64,000 nucleotides of DNA, from positions 1-64,000 of the forward strand of contig NZ_PDOA01000005.1 in the NCBI RefSeq assembly GCF_003116135.1, given 5' to 3'. Below the pieces are notes generated by a model, which worked only from the letters and a program-made list of their open reading frames with translations, had not been told where the DNA came from and ran no database searches. The stretch comes from Teichococcus aestuarii. GTDB taxonomy: Bacteria; Pseudomonadota; Alphaproteobacteria; Acetobacterales; Acetobacteraceae. Of the stretch, positions 51,821-60,544 are shown piece after piece. The position numbers and the translations under genes are program-made. Position 1 is the first letter of the stretch. Each line of letters opens with the position of its first letter.

Positions 51821-52920
51821 CCACGCTCGACGACCTGCCCACCCCGGCCCTGGTGCTCGACCTCGGCATCCTGAAGCGCAACCTGGCGCGCATGGCGGCG
51901 GCGGTGGCGCGCCACCCCGGCGTGGTGCTGCGCCCGCACATGAAGACCGCCAAGAGCCTGGAGGTGGCGGCGCTCGCCGCCCCCGGCCACGGCCCGATCA
52001 CCGTCTCGACGCTGGCCGAGGCGCGCTACTTCGCGGAAGGCGGCTACCGGGACCAGATCTACGCCGTGGGCGTCACGCCGCGGAAGCTCGATGCCATCGC
52101 CGCGCTGAACGCCGCCGGCGCCGCCGTGAAGGTGATCCTGGACGATGCCGAGGTGGCGCGCGCCGTGGCCGCGCATCCCGGCCCGCTCACCGCGCTGATC
52201 GAGGTGGATGTGGGCGAGGGCCGGGGCGGCGTGGCGCCCGATTCTTCCCTGCTGCCGGAGCTGGCGGCGATCCTGGGCGGGCGGCTGGCCGGCGTGATGA
52301 CCCATGCCGGGCATTCCTATGCCGGGCGTTCGGCGGCGGAGATGGCACGCATCGCCGAGACGGAGCGGGCGGGCGTCACCGGGGCGGCGGAACGGCTGCG
52401 CGCGGCCGGGCACAGGGTCGGCATCGTCTCGCTCGGCTCCTCCCCCACGGTGCTTTATGCCGAGCGGCTGGATGGCGTGACCGAGGTGCGGGCGGGCGTC
52501 TACATGTTCGGCGACCTGCTGCAGATGCAGCTCGGCGTGCATGAACCGGAGGACATCGCGCTGACGGTGCTGGCCAGCGTCACCGGCCGCAAGCCGGAGC
52601 GGCAGGCGGTGCTGCTCGATGCCGGCGCGCTGGCGCTGTCGAAGGACCGCAGCACCCAGGCCGCGCCGCGCGACTACCAGTTCGGCCGGGTGCTGGGCGC
52701 GGATGGGACGCCGTGCTTCGGCGAGGCGCTGGTGGTGCGCACCCACCAGGAGCATGGCGAGGCGCGCGGCGGCGAGGGCCTGCTGGACCTCCACCTGGGC
52801 GACCTGGTCCGTGTTGCCCCCAACCATGCCTGCCTGACGGCGGCGGCCTTCGACCGCTACCACGTGGTCGATGGCGGCCGGCAGGTGGTAGCGGTGTGGA
52901 ACCGCATCAATGGCTGGTAA
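51817..52920 (+). CDS. D-threonine aldolase / D-serine dehydratase-like PLP enzyme
   Basis: The 367-residue fold type III PLP protein opens LPTPALVLDLGILKRNLARM and has the Schiff-base lysine in RPHMKTAKS near residue 45, followed by VSTLAEARYFAEGG. Near its C-terminus PNHACLTAA presents a His-x-Cys pair. Eukaryotic-type D-serine dehydratases bind zinc through His-x-Cys, whereas D-threonine aldolases use His-x-Asp, so a D-serine-dehydratase-like reaction is at least as likely as an aldolase. It ends the trio and converges on a TRIC gene. Confidence 0.85.
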   Translation: MTTLDDLPTPALVLDLGILKRNLARMAAAVARHPGVVLRPHMKTAKSLEVAALAAPGHGPITVSTLAEARYFAEGGYRDQIYAVGVTPRKLDAIAALNAAGAAVKVILDDAEVARAVAAHPGPLTALIEVDVGEGRGGVAPDSSLLPELAAILGGRLAGVMTHAGHSYAGRSAAEMARIAETERAGVTGAAERLRAAGHRVGIVSLGSSPTVLYAERLDGVTEVRAGVYMFGDLLQMQLGVHEPEDIALTVLASVTGRKPERQAVLLDAGALALSKDRSTQAAPRDYQFGRVLGADGTPCFGEALVVRTHQEHGEARGGEGLLDLHLGDLVRVAPNHACLTAAAFDRYHVVDGGRQVVAVWNRINGW

Positions 52921-52930
52921 AAACTGACAG

Positions 52931-52966
52931 AAAAAAGAAGAGGTCCAGGGGAATTCATTCCCCTGG
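52931..52966 (-). terminator. terminator at the end of the TRIC gene
   Basis: CCAGGGGAA (52945-52953) pairs with TTCCCCTGG (52958-52966) around TTCA, and read leftward it is followed by ACCTCTTC and six T (52936-52931). The hairpin includes the last codons and stop of the TRIC gene. Its design matches the hairpin after pheT. Confidence 0.68.
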
Positions 52967-53608
52967 CCTTTGGTCCGGATAATCCCGCCCCGCCCTGGAT
53001 TTATAGGTGGGCAGCGACCAGCTCCGCCGCAGCGCCGCCGCCCGGATGAGGAAGGCGGCGCCCATGCCCGCGCACACCGCCAGGGCGCGGTCGGTGCCGG
53101 CCAGGGTGAGCGCCACGAACAGCGCGGCCCCCGCCGCCGCCGCCGTGGCGTAGATTTCCTTCCGCAGGATCAGCGGCAGTTCGCCGCAGATGACGTCGCG
53201 CAGGGCGCCGCCGAAGGTGGCGGTGATCATGCCGAGCAGGATGGCCGCCCAGGGGCTGGCGCCCGCGCCGAGTGCGGCTTCCGCCCCCAGCACGGCGAAG
53301 AGCGCCATGCCCACCGCATCCGCCCAGAGCAGCGGCACGAAGCGCCGCTCCACCCGGTGCGCGGTGAAGAACACCGCCAGCGCCAGCAGCGCCACCATCA
53401 GCGCCAGCCCCGGCGTGCCGAGCCAGGCCGCGGTGCGGCCCAGCAGCACGTCCCGCACCGTGCCGCCGCCGAAGGCGGTGGTGGCGGCGATCAGGATGAA
53501 CCCCACCGGGTCCAGCTGCTTGCGCGAGGCCACCAGCGCGCCGGAGATGGCGAAGGCCGCCGAGCCGGCCCAGTTCAGCACCTCCAGCAGGAGGCCGAGG
53601 CCGGACAC
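52955..53608 (-). CDS. TRIC-family cation channel (UPF0126)
   Basis: This inner-membrane protein of 217 residues has seven predicted helices in two repeated halves, the TRIC/UPF0126 form. The repeat is visible as GFILIAATTAFGGGTVRDVLLG in the first half and ILLGMITATFGGALRDVICG in the second. Bacterial TRIC channels conduct K+ and Na+. The GTG at 53608 lies just after the MFS stop and gives the normal length. The C-terminal tail KSRAGRDYPDQ is charged and cytosolic. It may be transcribed with the MFS gene. Confidence 0.88.
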   Translation of the reverse strand: MSGLGLLLEVLNWAGSAAFAISGALVASRKQLDPVGFILIAATTAFGGGTVRDVLLGRTAAWLGTPGLALMVALLALAVFFTAHRVERRFVPLLWADAVGMALFAVLGAEAALGAGASPWAAILLGMITATFGGALRDVICGELPLILRKEIYATAAAAGAALFVALTLAGTDRALAVCAGMGAAFLIRAAALRRSWSLPTYKSRAGRDYPDQRPGE

Positions 53609-53609
53609 G

Positions 53610-54869
53610 CTACTCGGCGGGGGCGGCGGTGGGGGCGCGGCTGGCGCGGACGCTGCCGCGCGCCCCGCCCATGCAGAGCAGCGAGAGGCCGAGCAGCACC
53701 GCCACCAGCGGCAGCACCAGATGCGGCAGCCCGGCATCGAGCAGCAGGCCGAAGGGCACCGGCGTCAGCGCGCCGCCCAGCGGCAGGCCGGCGGAGATGA
53801 AGCCGAACACCTTGCCGATCTGCCCGGGCGGCGCCGCGTCCTTCACCATGACGTCGCGCGGGGTGCGGCTGGCGCCCAGCGCGAGGCCCGCGCCGAGGGC
53901 CAGCGCCACGGCCAGCGGCCCGGGGATGGGCAGCGCGCCGAGCGCCAGGATCAGCGTCATCGCCACCAGGGTGAGGCCGATGACGAAGGCGCCGTGCCGC
54001 GTGTAGCGGTCGGCGAACCAGCCGCCCACCAGCACGCCGCCGGTGGCGCCCATCATGTAGCCGGTGAGCGCCATGGAGCCCATGGCGATGGGGATGCCCC
54101 AGAGCTGGTCCAGCACCGTGATAACGAAGGCCTGGATGCCCGAGCCCGCCATGGAGGAGAGCAGGAAGAAGGCGAAGAACAGCAGCATGGGGCGGGAGAG
54201 CAGCACCGCCGCGCCGCCCTCGGCCGCCTTGGCCCCGCGCGCCTTCGGCTGGTCGGCCAGGATGCGGCTCTGCAGCAGGATGGCGCCCACCACCGGCAGG
54301 CCGAGCAGCCCCACCAGCATCAGCCCCCAGCGCCAGCCCATGGTGGCGGCCAGGGCCACGATGATGGGCGGCGCCAGCGCGAAGCCGAGATTGCCCGTCA
54401 GCGTGTGCCAGGCGAAGGCGCGGCCCATGCGCGCCTTGTTGATGGAGCCGGCGAGGATGGCGTAGTCGGCCGGGTGGATGACGCTGTTGCCGATGCCCGA
54501 GAGCATGGCCAGCCCCAGGATCACCCAGTAGCTGGGCGCGAAGGCCATGGCGGAGATGGAGAGCGTCATCAGCAGCGTGCCGCCGATGAGGTAGGGCCGC
54601 GCCCCGTGCCGGTCCACCAGGAAGCCCACCGGCGTCTGCAGCAGGGCGGTGACGCCGCTCATCAGCGCGACCGACAGGCCGAGCGCCGCGTAGGAGACGC
54701 CGAACTCCTCGCGCCAGATGGGGAAGAGCGGCGCCAGGCACAGCATGTAGAAATGCGACAGGAAATGGCCGGTGCCGATCAGGCCGATGATGCGCCAGTC
54801 CCGGTCGGGCGGCGGCGGGAGAGGCTCTCCGGGGCGTGGATGCGACGTGTCGGGGCCGGGCGTGGCCAT
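53610..54869 (-). CDS. MFS transporter
   Basis: The 419-residue protein has 12 predicted transmembrane helices of the major facilitator superfamily. The loop 2-3 motif appears as GFLVDRHGARPYLIGGTLL and the matching loop 8-9 motif as GGWFADRYTRHGAFVIG. A charged N-terminal tail (residues 1-25) precedes helix 1. The overall style recalls FsmR/fosmidomycin-resistance-like efflux carriers, but the substrate is unknown. The LysR gene lies 76 bases upstream in the same direction and may control it; the TRIC gene follows directly. Confidence 0.87.
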   Translation of the reverse strand: MATPGPDTSHPRPGEPLPPPPDRDWRIIGLIGTGHFLSHFYMLCLAPLFPIWREEFGVSYAALGLSVALMSGVTALLQTPVGFLVDRHGARPYLIGGTLLMTLSISAMAFAPSYWVILGLAMLSGIGNSVIHPADYAILAGSINKARMGRAFAWHTLTGNLGFALAPPIIVALAATMGWRWGLMLVGLLGLPVVGAILLQSRILADQPKARGAKAAEGGAAVLLSRPMLLFFAFFLLSSMAGSGIQAFVITVLDQLWGIPIAMGSMALTGYMMGATGGVLVGGWFADRYTRHGAFVIGLTLVAMTLILALGALPIPGPLAVALALGAGLALGASRTPRDVMVKDAAPPGQIGKVFGFISAGLPLGGALTPVPFGLLLDAGLPHLVLPLVAVLLGLSLLCMGGARGSVRASRAPTAAPAE

Positions 54870-54945
54870 GGTGTTTCCTCGGGCGCGGACTGCCGGGCAA
54901 GGCTGCGCCCGGGCCGCGGGGCCTGTCAAACCGGCGGGGCGCCGT

Positions 54946-55794
54946 TCAGCCGCCCAGGCTCTCGCGGATCAGCGCGATCAGCGGCTCGACGAGCTGGGTC
55001 TGGTTGGTGGCGTCGCCGAACACCGCCATCTCGGCCACGCCGAGGCCGGGCAGGCCGGAAAGCTCGGCCAGCCCCTCCGGCAGGCCGGAGCGGCCGAGCA
55101 CCGTGGCGGCCAGCCCCGCCTGCGCCGCCGCCGCCACGCCGAGCAGGCTGGCCGAGACATAGACCACCTCGAAGGCCAGCCCGGCGCGGGCCAGCGCGGC
55201 CAGCGCCCGGTCGCGGAACATGCAGCCCTGCGGCAGCATGGCCACGGGGAGCGGGCGGCCCTCGGGCGGCATCCAGCCGGGCGGCGCCACCCAGACGATC
55301 GGCTCGGTCCAGATCGGGCGGCCCTCCGTCTCGCCCTCGCGCCGCTTGCCCAGCACCAGGTCCAGCGCGCCGCGCTCCTGCGAGGCGCGCAGCTCGTGGC
55401 TGCGGCCCACCTCGATCTCCAGCCGCAGCTCGGGGAAGGTGCGGGCGAAGCGGGCCAGGATCGGCGCCAGGTTACGCGGCACGAAATGGTCCGCCACGCC
55501 GAGCCGCAGCCGGCCCGTCACGGGCGGTGCCACCAGCCGGCGCACCGCCTCGTCGTTCAGCGCCAGCATGCGGCGGGCATAGGCCAGCAGCGTCTCGCCC
55601 TCCCGCGTGAGCGCGATGCTGCGGCTGGTGCGCTCCAGCACGCGCTTCTGCAGCAGCTCCTCCAGCCGCTTCACCTTCAGGCTGACGGCCGATTGCGTCA
55701 GGCCCAGCGCCGCGGCGCCGGCGGTGAAGCCGCCGCGCTCGGCCACCTGCACGAAGCAGCGCAGCAGGTCGAGGTCGAGATCGGGGATGCGCAT
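54946..55794 (-). CDS. LysR family transcriptional regulator
   Basis: The 282-residue regulator has the N-terminal winged helix (DLDLLRCFVQVAERGGFTAG, with the recognition helix LTQSAVSLKVKRLEELL) and a periplasmic-binding-protein-like effector domain from about residue 90. The ATG at 55794 is preferred because similarity begins there. Unlike most LysR genes it points the same way as its likely target, the MFS gene, rather than diverging from it. The effector is unknown. Confidence 0.9.
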   Translation of the reverse strand: MRIPDLDLDLLRCFVQVAERGGFTAGAAALGLTQSAVSLKVKRLEELLQKRVLERTSRSIALTREGETLLAYARRMLALNDEAVRRLVAPPVTGRLRLGVADHFVPRNLAPILARFARTFPELRLEIEVGRSHELRASQERGALDLVLGKRREGETEGRPIWTEPIVWVAPPGWMPPEGRPLPVAMLPQGCMFRDRALAALARAGLAFEVVYVSASLLGVAAAAQAGLAATVLGRSGLPEGLAELSGLPGLGVAEMAVFGDATNQTQLVEPLIALIRESLGG

Positions 55795-55839
55795 GGCGCC
55801 AGCTTTCGCCCGTGCCGGCGCCGGCGGCAAGCGGGCATG

Positions 55840-55869
55840 AAAAAAGGCCGGGGGATCGCTCCCCCGGCC
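55840..55869 (-). terminator. intrinsic terminator after the DUF2076 gene
   Basis: GGCCGGGGG (55846-55854) and CCCCCGGCC (55861-55869) form a perfect 9-bp stem with a 6-base loop, followed leftward by six T (55845-55840). It lies 38 bases after the DUF2076 stop and isolates it from the LysR gene. Confidence 0.9.
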
Positions 55870-55907
55870 CCATCGTTCCTCCGAGGCCGCGCCGCGCGGG
55901 GCGCGGC

Positions 55908-56651
55908 TCAGATCTCGTCGTCGAACCCGCCATCCTCGGCGCCGGCATCGTCGGCATAGCCGCCCGTGTCGCCATAGGCGTCATTGCCGTAGCTGTCGCT
56001 GGCCGGCACGGCATCCTGCGCGGCCGGGTCGGTCCAGGGGCTGGAGGTCGGCACCGCGTCCTGCGCGAAGCTGCCGGCCGCGTCCGTCGCGGCGGTGGCC
56101 GCCTCGGCCGCGCCGCCGGAGAAGGCGCCCATCAGCATGTTGCCCAGCACCATGCCGCCGGCGACGCCCGCCGCCGTGGTCAACGCCGAGCCAAGGAAGC
56201 CGCCGCCGCGGCTCTGCTGCATGGCGCCTGGCGGCACGTATTGCGGCGGCTGCACCGGCTGCGGGCGGGGGCTCATCGGCACCGGGCGCGGCTGGCCGCC
56301 GCCGAACATGCCGCCGAACAGGCCGCCCCGGCCCTGCTGCTGCGACGCCTCGGCCTGGCGCTGGGTGTTCTCCAGCTGCCACTCCAGCTCCTGGATGCGA
56401 TTCTGCGCCTGCACCAGGGCGTGCTCCTGCACGAAGGCGGTCTGCGTGAGCCGGTAGCGCGCCTCGGGGTAGCGGGCGAACAAATCGGCGATCAGGCGGT
56501 CGGCCTCCGGGTCGACCGGCGGCAGGGGCGGGCGGGACTGGGTGGCCGGCACGCTGCTGCCGCCCCAGGGCGAGGGCGCCGGCTGCGGGGCGGAGACCCC
56601 GGCCATGCGCTCCACGAAGGCGGAAATGATGCGGCGTTCTTCTTCGGTCAT
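55908..56651 (-). CDS. DUF2076 domain-containing protein
   Basis: The 247-residue protein begins MTEEERRIISAFVERM and has a coiled-coil segment (about residues 75-105, ALVQAQNRIQELEWQLENTQ), a Gly/Pro/Gln-rich stretch, a possible membrane-associating Gly/Ala segment (SALTTAAGVAGGMVLGNML) and an acidic C-terminus ending GFDDEI. This is the DUF2076 layout; the function is unknown. An earlier ATG at 56705 is less likely. A 170-base AT-richer gap upstream probably holds its promoter, and a clean terminator follows, so it is likely a single-gene unit. Confidence 0.82.
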   Translation of the reverse strand: MTEEERRIISAFVERMAGVSAPQPAPSPWGGSSVPATQSRPPLPPVDPEADRLIADLFARYPEARYRLTQTAFVQEHALVQAQNRIQELEWQLENTQRQAEASQQQGRGGLFGGMFGGGQPRPVPMSPRPQPVQPPQYVPPGAMQQSRGGGFLGSALTTAAGVAGGMVLGNMLMGAFSGGAAEAATAATDAAGSFAQDAVPTSSPWTDPAAQDAVPASDSYGNDAYGDTGGYADDAGAEDGGFDDEI

Positions 56652-56821
56652 GTCCGATCCCCGAGGCGGGGCCTTTCCAGACGGGTTGTCATCCGCGCCC
56701 GGCACATATGCACAGGGCGCGAGGCAGGCATCTGGCCTGCCGGGGGCTGGCTTTCAAGCGGAATTAAAAACCGGACATGTTTTGTCACGAAACGCCGCGC
56801 CCGCGCTATGCCCGGGACCGC

Positions 56822-57253
56822 TCAGGCGGCGGTGGAGAGCCGCAGGCGCGCCCATTCGATCACCGGGCAGCGGTCCATCACCGCCACCAGCCCGGCGGCG
56901 CGCGCCCGTTCCGCCGCCGCCTGGTCGACGACGCCAAGCTGCATCCACACGCAGCGCGCGCCGAGGCGGATCGCCTCGTCCACCACCGCGCCGGCTTCCT
57001 CGCTGCGGCGGAAGATGTCCACCATCTCGAGCGGCCCCGCCGCCTCCAGCGAGGCGGCGACGGCGCTGCCGTGCAGCACCTGCCCGGCCAGGCCGGGGTT
57101 GACCGGCGTCACCTCGAAGCCGCGCCCCACCAGGAAGCGCGTCACCTCGTTGGAGGGGCGGGCCGGGTTTGCCGAGGCACCCACCACGGCGATGCGCCGC
57201 GTGTTCAGCAGCACCTCGCGGATCGTCTCGTCGCTCAGTCCGTCGATGGCCAT
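56822..57253 (-). CDS. CoA-binding domain protein (YccU-like)
   Basis: The 143-residue protein is a single Rossmann-type CoA-binding domain (CoA_binding_2), with RRIAVVGASANPARPSNEV near residue 20, NPGLAGQVLHG and RCVWMQLGVVDQAAA. It resembles E. coli YccU, whose role is unclear. It lies 16 bases downstream of the secreted duplicated-domain gene in the same direction, and the two may be co-transcribed. Confidence 0.87.
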   Translation of the reverse strand: MAIDGLSDETIREVLLNTRRIAVVGASANPARPSNEVTRFLVGRGFEVTPVNPGLAGQVLHGSAVAASLEAAGPLEMVDIFRRSEEAGAVVDEAIRLGARCVWMQLGVVDQAAAERARAAGLVAVMDRCPVIEWARLRLSTAA

Positions 57254-57269
57254 GGCGGCCTCCTTTGCT

Positions 57270-57752
57270 TCAATCCGCGTCCTCGCGGTGCAGGATGCGC
57301 AGGCTGTCCTGCTCCAGCGTCAGCGTATAGTCCTGTCCGTCGCTGGCGCGGGCGCGCGCCACGCGCCACAGCCCGTCCTCCAGCGCGACGCGGCCGAAAT
57401 CCGTGTAGCCGAGGTGGCGCAGCGCCGCGCCGATCTCCGCCCTCTCCTCCGCGCCCGCCGGCCGGTTTTCGGGATCGGTGGCGATGCTGCGCAGGGCGTC
57501 GGGCGTCAGGCGCAGATCGCGGCGCGTGCCGTCGCCGGCCACGGCGCCTTCCACCGTCCAGACGCCATCCTCCAGGCCGACCCTGCCCCAGTCCTGGTAG
57601 CCCTCGGCCCGCAGCGCCGCCTCCAGCCGAGCGCGCTCGGCCCCGGTAGGGTCGCGGGCCAGGACAGGGGCCGTGCACGGCGCCAGGGCCAGGAGCGGTG
57701 CCAGGAACAGGGCCAGGAGCAGGGCCGGCGGGGCGGCGGGGCGGTGGGTCAC
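57270..57752 (-). CDS. secreted protein with two PepSY-like repeats
   Basis: The 160-residue protein starts at a GTG (57752) behind GAGGAG and has a signal peptide, LLLALFLAPLLALAP...VLA. The mature part is a tandem duplication: ALRAEGYQDWGRVGLEDGVW is matched by ALRHLGYTDFGRVALEDGLW, and each is followed by a DGTRRDLRLTP- or DGQDYTLTLEQ-like strand. The repeat resembles the short PepSY domain. The role is unknown; a periplasmic inhibitor or binding protein is possible. Confidence 0.75.
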   Translation of the reverse strand: MTHRPAAPPALLLALFLAPLLALAPCTAPVLARDPTGAERARLEAALRAEGYQDWGRVGLEDGVWTVEGAVAGDGTRRDLRLTPDALRSIATDPENRPAGAEERAEIGAALRHLGYTDFGRVALEDGLWRVARARASDGQDYTLTLEQDSLRILHREDAD

Positions 57753-57810
57753 GGGGCGCGACTCCTCGGGCTCGGGACCAGTGCAACGCGCGGCCGCCCC
57801 GGCCGGTTGA

Positions 57811-57842
57811 GCCGTGCGGGGCAGGCACCCGCCCCGCGCGGC
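57811..57842 (-). terminator. GC hairpin after the formaldehyde dehydrogenase gene
   Basis: GCCGTGCGGGGC (57811-57822) pairs with GCCCCGCGCGGC (57831-57842) with one G-U pair and an 8-base loop, 21 bases after the leftward dehydrogenase stop. No T-tract follows, so termination would have to be U-independent or Rho-assisted. Confidence 0.35.
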
Positions 57843-57862
57843 CCGCTTCGGTAGACCCCGCC

Positions 57863-58972
<1,110 letters not shown>

Positions 58973-59056
58973 GGGCGGCTTCTCCTCAGGCCGTGGGTGG
59001 GGCGCGCGTTCGTCGCACTTCTTGCCCCGGCGGAAAAGGTGGTCATCTCTTGGCCC

Positions 59057-59863
59057 ATGCAAATCCCCTTTCTGAGCCGCCCCCCGCAGGTGGCGCTGGT
59101 CCGCCTCTCGGGCGTCATCGCCGCGCGGGGCGGCCTCGGCCCGGGCGGGCTGAGCCTCGAGGGCATCGCGCCCGTGCTGGAGCGCGCCTTCGGGCTGAAG
59201 CGCCTCGCGGGCGTGGTGCTTGCCATCAACTCGCCCGGCGGTTCGCCGGTGCAGTCCAGCCTGATCGGCCAGCGCATCCGCGCGCTGGCCGAGAAGCACA
59301 AGGTGCCGGTCGTCGCCTGCGTCGAGGACGCGGCAGCCTCGGGCGGCTACTGGATCGCCTGCGCGGCGGACGAGATCGTGGCCGACCCGTCCTCGATCGT
59401 GGGCTCCATCGGCGTCATCTCGGCGGGCTTCGGGCTGGAAGGGCTGGCGGAGAAGCTCGGCGTCGAGCGGCGGCTGACCACGGCGGGGGGGCAGAAATCC
59501 TTCCTCGACCCGTTCCGCCCCGTCGAGCCCTGGCAGCAGGCGCGGCTGGAGGCGCTGCTCTCGGCGCTGCACGCCGAGTTCGCCGGTTGGGTAAAGGCGC
59601 GGCGCGGCGCCCGCCTGGCGGCGCCCGAGGATGAGCTGTTCACGGGCCGCTTCTGGACCGGGCGGGAGGCGCTGCCGCTCGGCCTGATCGACCGGCTGGG
59701 CGACGCCAGGGGCGAGATCCTGCGCCGCTTCGGCGAGAAGGCGCGGGTGGTGCCGCTCGGCCAGCGCCGGCCGCCGCTGCCGCTGCGCCTGCTGCGCGGC
59801 GCCACGGCCGAGGGGCTGGCCCTGGTGGAGGAGCGGGCGGCCTGGGCGCGGCTCGGGCTGTAG
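59057..59863 (+). CDS. S49 family peptidase (SppA-like)
   Basis: The 268-residue protein is a short-form S49 (signal peptide peptidase A / SohB type) serine protease. Its motifs are VLAINSPGGSPVQSSLIG near residue 60, the nucleophile serine in AAASGGYWIACAADEI near residue 95 and SSIVGSIGVISAGFG near residue 115. No transmembrane segment is obvious, unlike canonical SppA, so its location is uncertain. The start at 59057 gives the normal alphaproteobacterial length. It is divergent from the dehydrogenase gene. Confidence 0.88.
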   Translation: MQIPFLSRPPQVALVRLSGVIAARGGLGPGGLSLEGIAPVLERAFGLKRLAGVVLAINSPGGSPVQSSLIGQRIRALAEKHKVPVVACVEDAAASGGYWIACAADEIVADPSSIVGSIGVISAGFGLEGLAEKLGVERRLTTAGGQKSFLDPFRPVEPWQQARLEALLSALHAEFAGWVKARRGARLAAPEDELFTGRFWTGREALPLGLIDRLGDARGEILRRFGEKARVVPLGQRRPPLPLRLLRGATAEGLALVEERAAWARLGL

Positions 59864-59947
59864 GCCCGGGACCTTCCCGGAACCCTCGCTGGACCGGGAG
59901 GCCGGGCCGCGCGTAACGACGCCCTCCACCCTGTCCCGGAGTCTCCC

Positions 59948-60544
59948 ATGCCCGGTTCCGCGATCCCGACCCTGACGACGCCCCGCCTGATCCTGCGCCC
60001 GCCGGTGGCAGCGGATTTTCCGGCCTATGCGCGGCTGATGGCCTCGCCGCGCGCGGCCGGCATGGGCGGCCCCTTCGGCCCCCGGGCAGCCTGGGGCATG
60101 TTCTGCCACGACGTGGCGCAGTGGGCGCTGTTCGGGCACGGGTCGCTGATGCTGGCGCTGCCCGGCTCGGGCGAATGCGTCGGGCAGGTGGGCATCAACC
60201 ATGGCCCGCTCTTTCCGGAGAAGGAGCTGGGCTGGCTGCTCTATGAGGGGCAGGAAGGCCGGGGCTACGCCACCGAGGCGGCCCGCGCGATGCGCGACTG
60301 GGCCTTCGGCACGCTCGGCCTTGCCACCCTCGTCAGCTATGTCGGCCCCGGGAACCGCCGCTCCGCCGCGGTGGCGGAGCGGCTGGGGGCCGTGCTGGAC
60401 CCGCTGGCGCGGCGGCCGGATGTGGGCGACCTCGTGTACCGCCATTCCGCGGCGCCCCGGATGCCGGCCCGAGGCGGGCCGGGGAGGGGCGGGGGCGCTC
60501 AGAGATCCTCGAACCAGCTGACATCGCCATCATCCAGATCGTAG
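59948..60544 (+). CDS. GNAT family N-acetyltransferase
   Basis: The 198-residue protein resembles RimJ/RimL-type GNATs: it opens LTTPRLILRPPVAADFPAY, has the acetyl-CoA motif as EGQEGRGYATEAARAMRDWA near residue 105 and GNRRSAAVAERLGAV near residue 140. The substrate is unknown. The last 40 residues (PARGGPGRGGG onward) look unstructured and the end overlaps the convergent carbonic anhydrase gene by 46 bases, so the real tail may be partly fortuitous coding. Confidence 0.83.
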   Translation: MPGSAIPTLTTPRLILRPPVAADFPAYARLMASPRAAGMGGPFGPRAAWGMFCHDVAQWALFGHGSLMLALPGSGECVGQVGINHGPLFPEKELGWLLYEGQEGRGYATEAARAMRDWAFGTLGLATLVSYVGPGNRRSAAVAERLGAVLDPLARRPDVGDLVYRHSAAPRMPARGGPGRGGGAQRSSNQLTSPSSRS

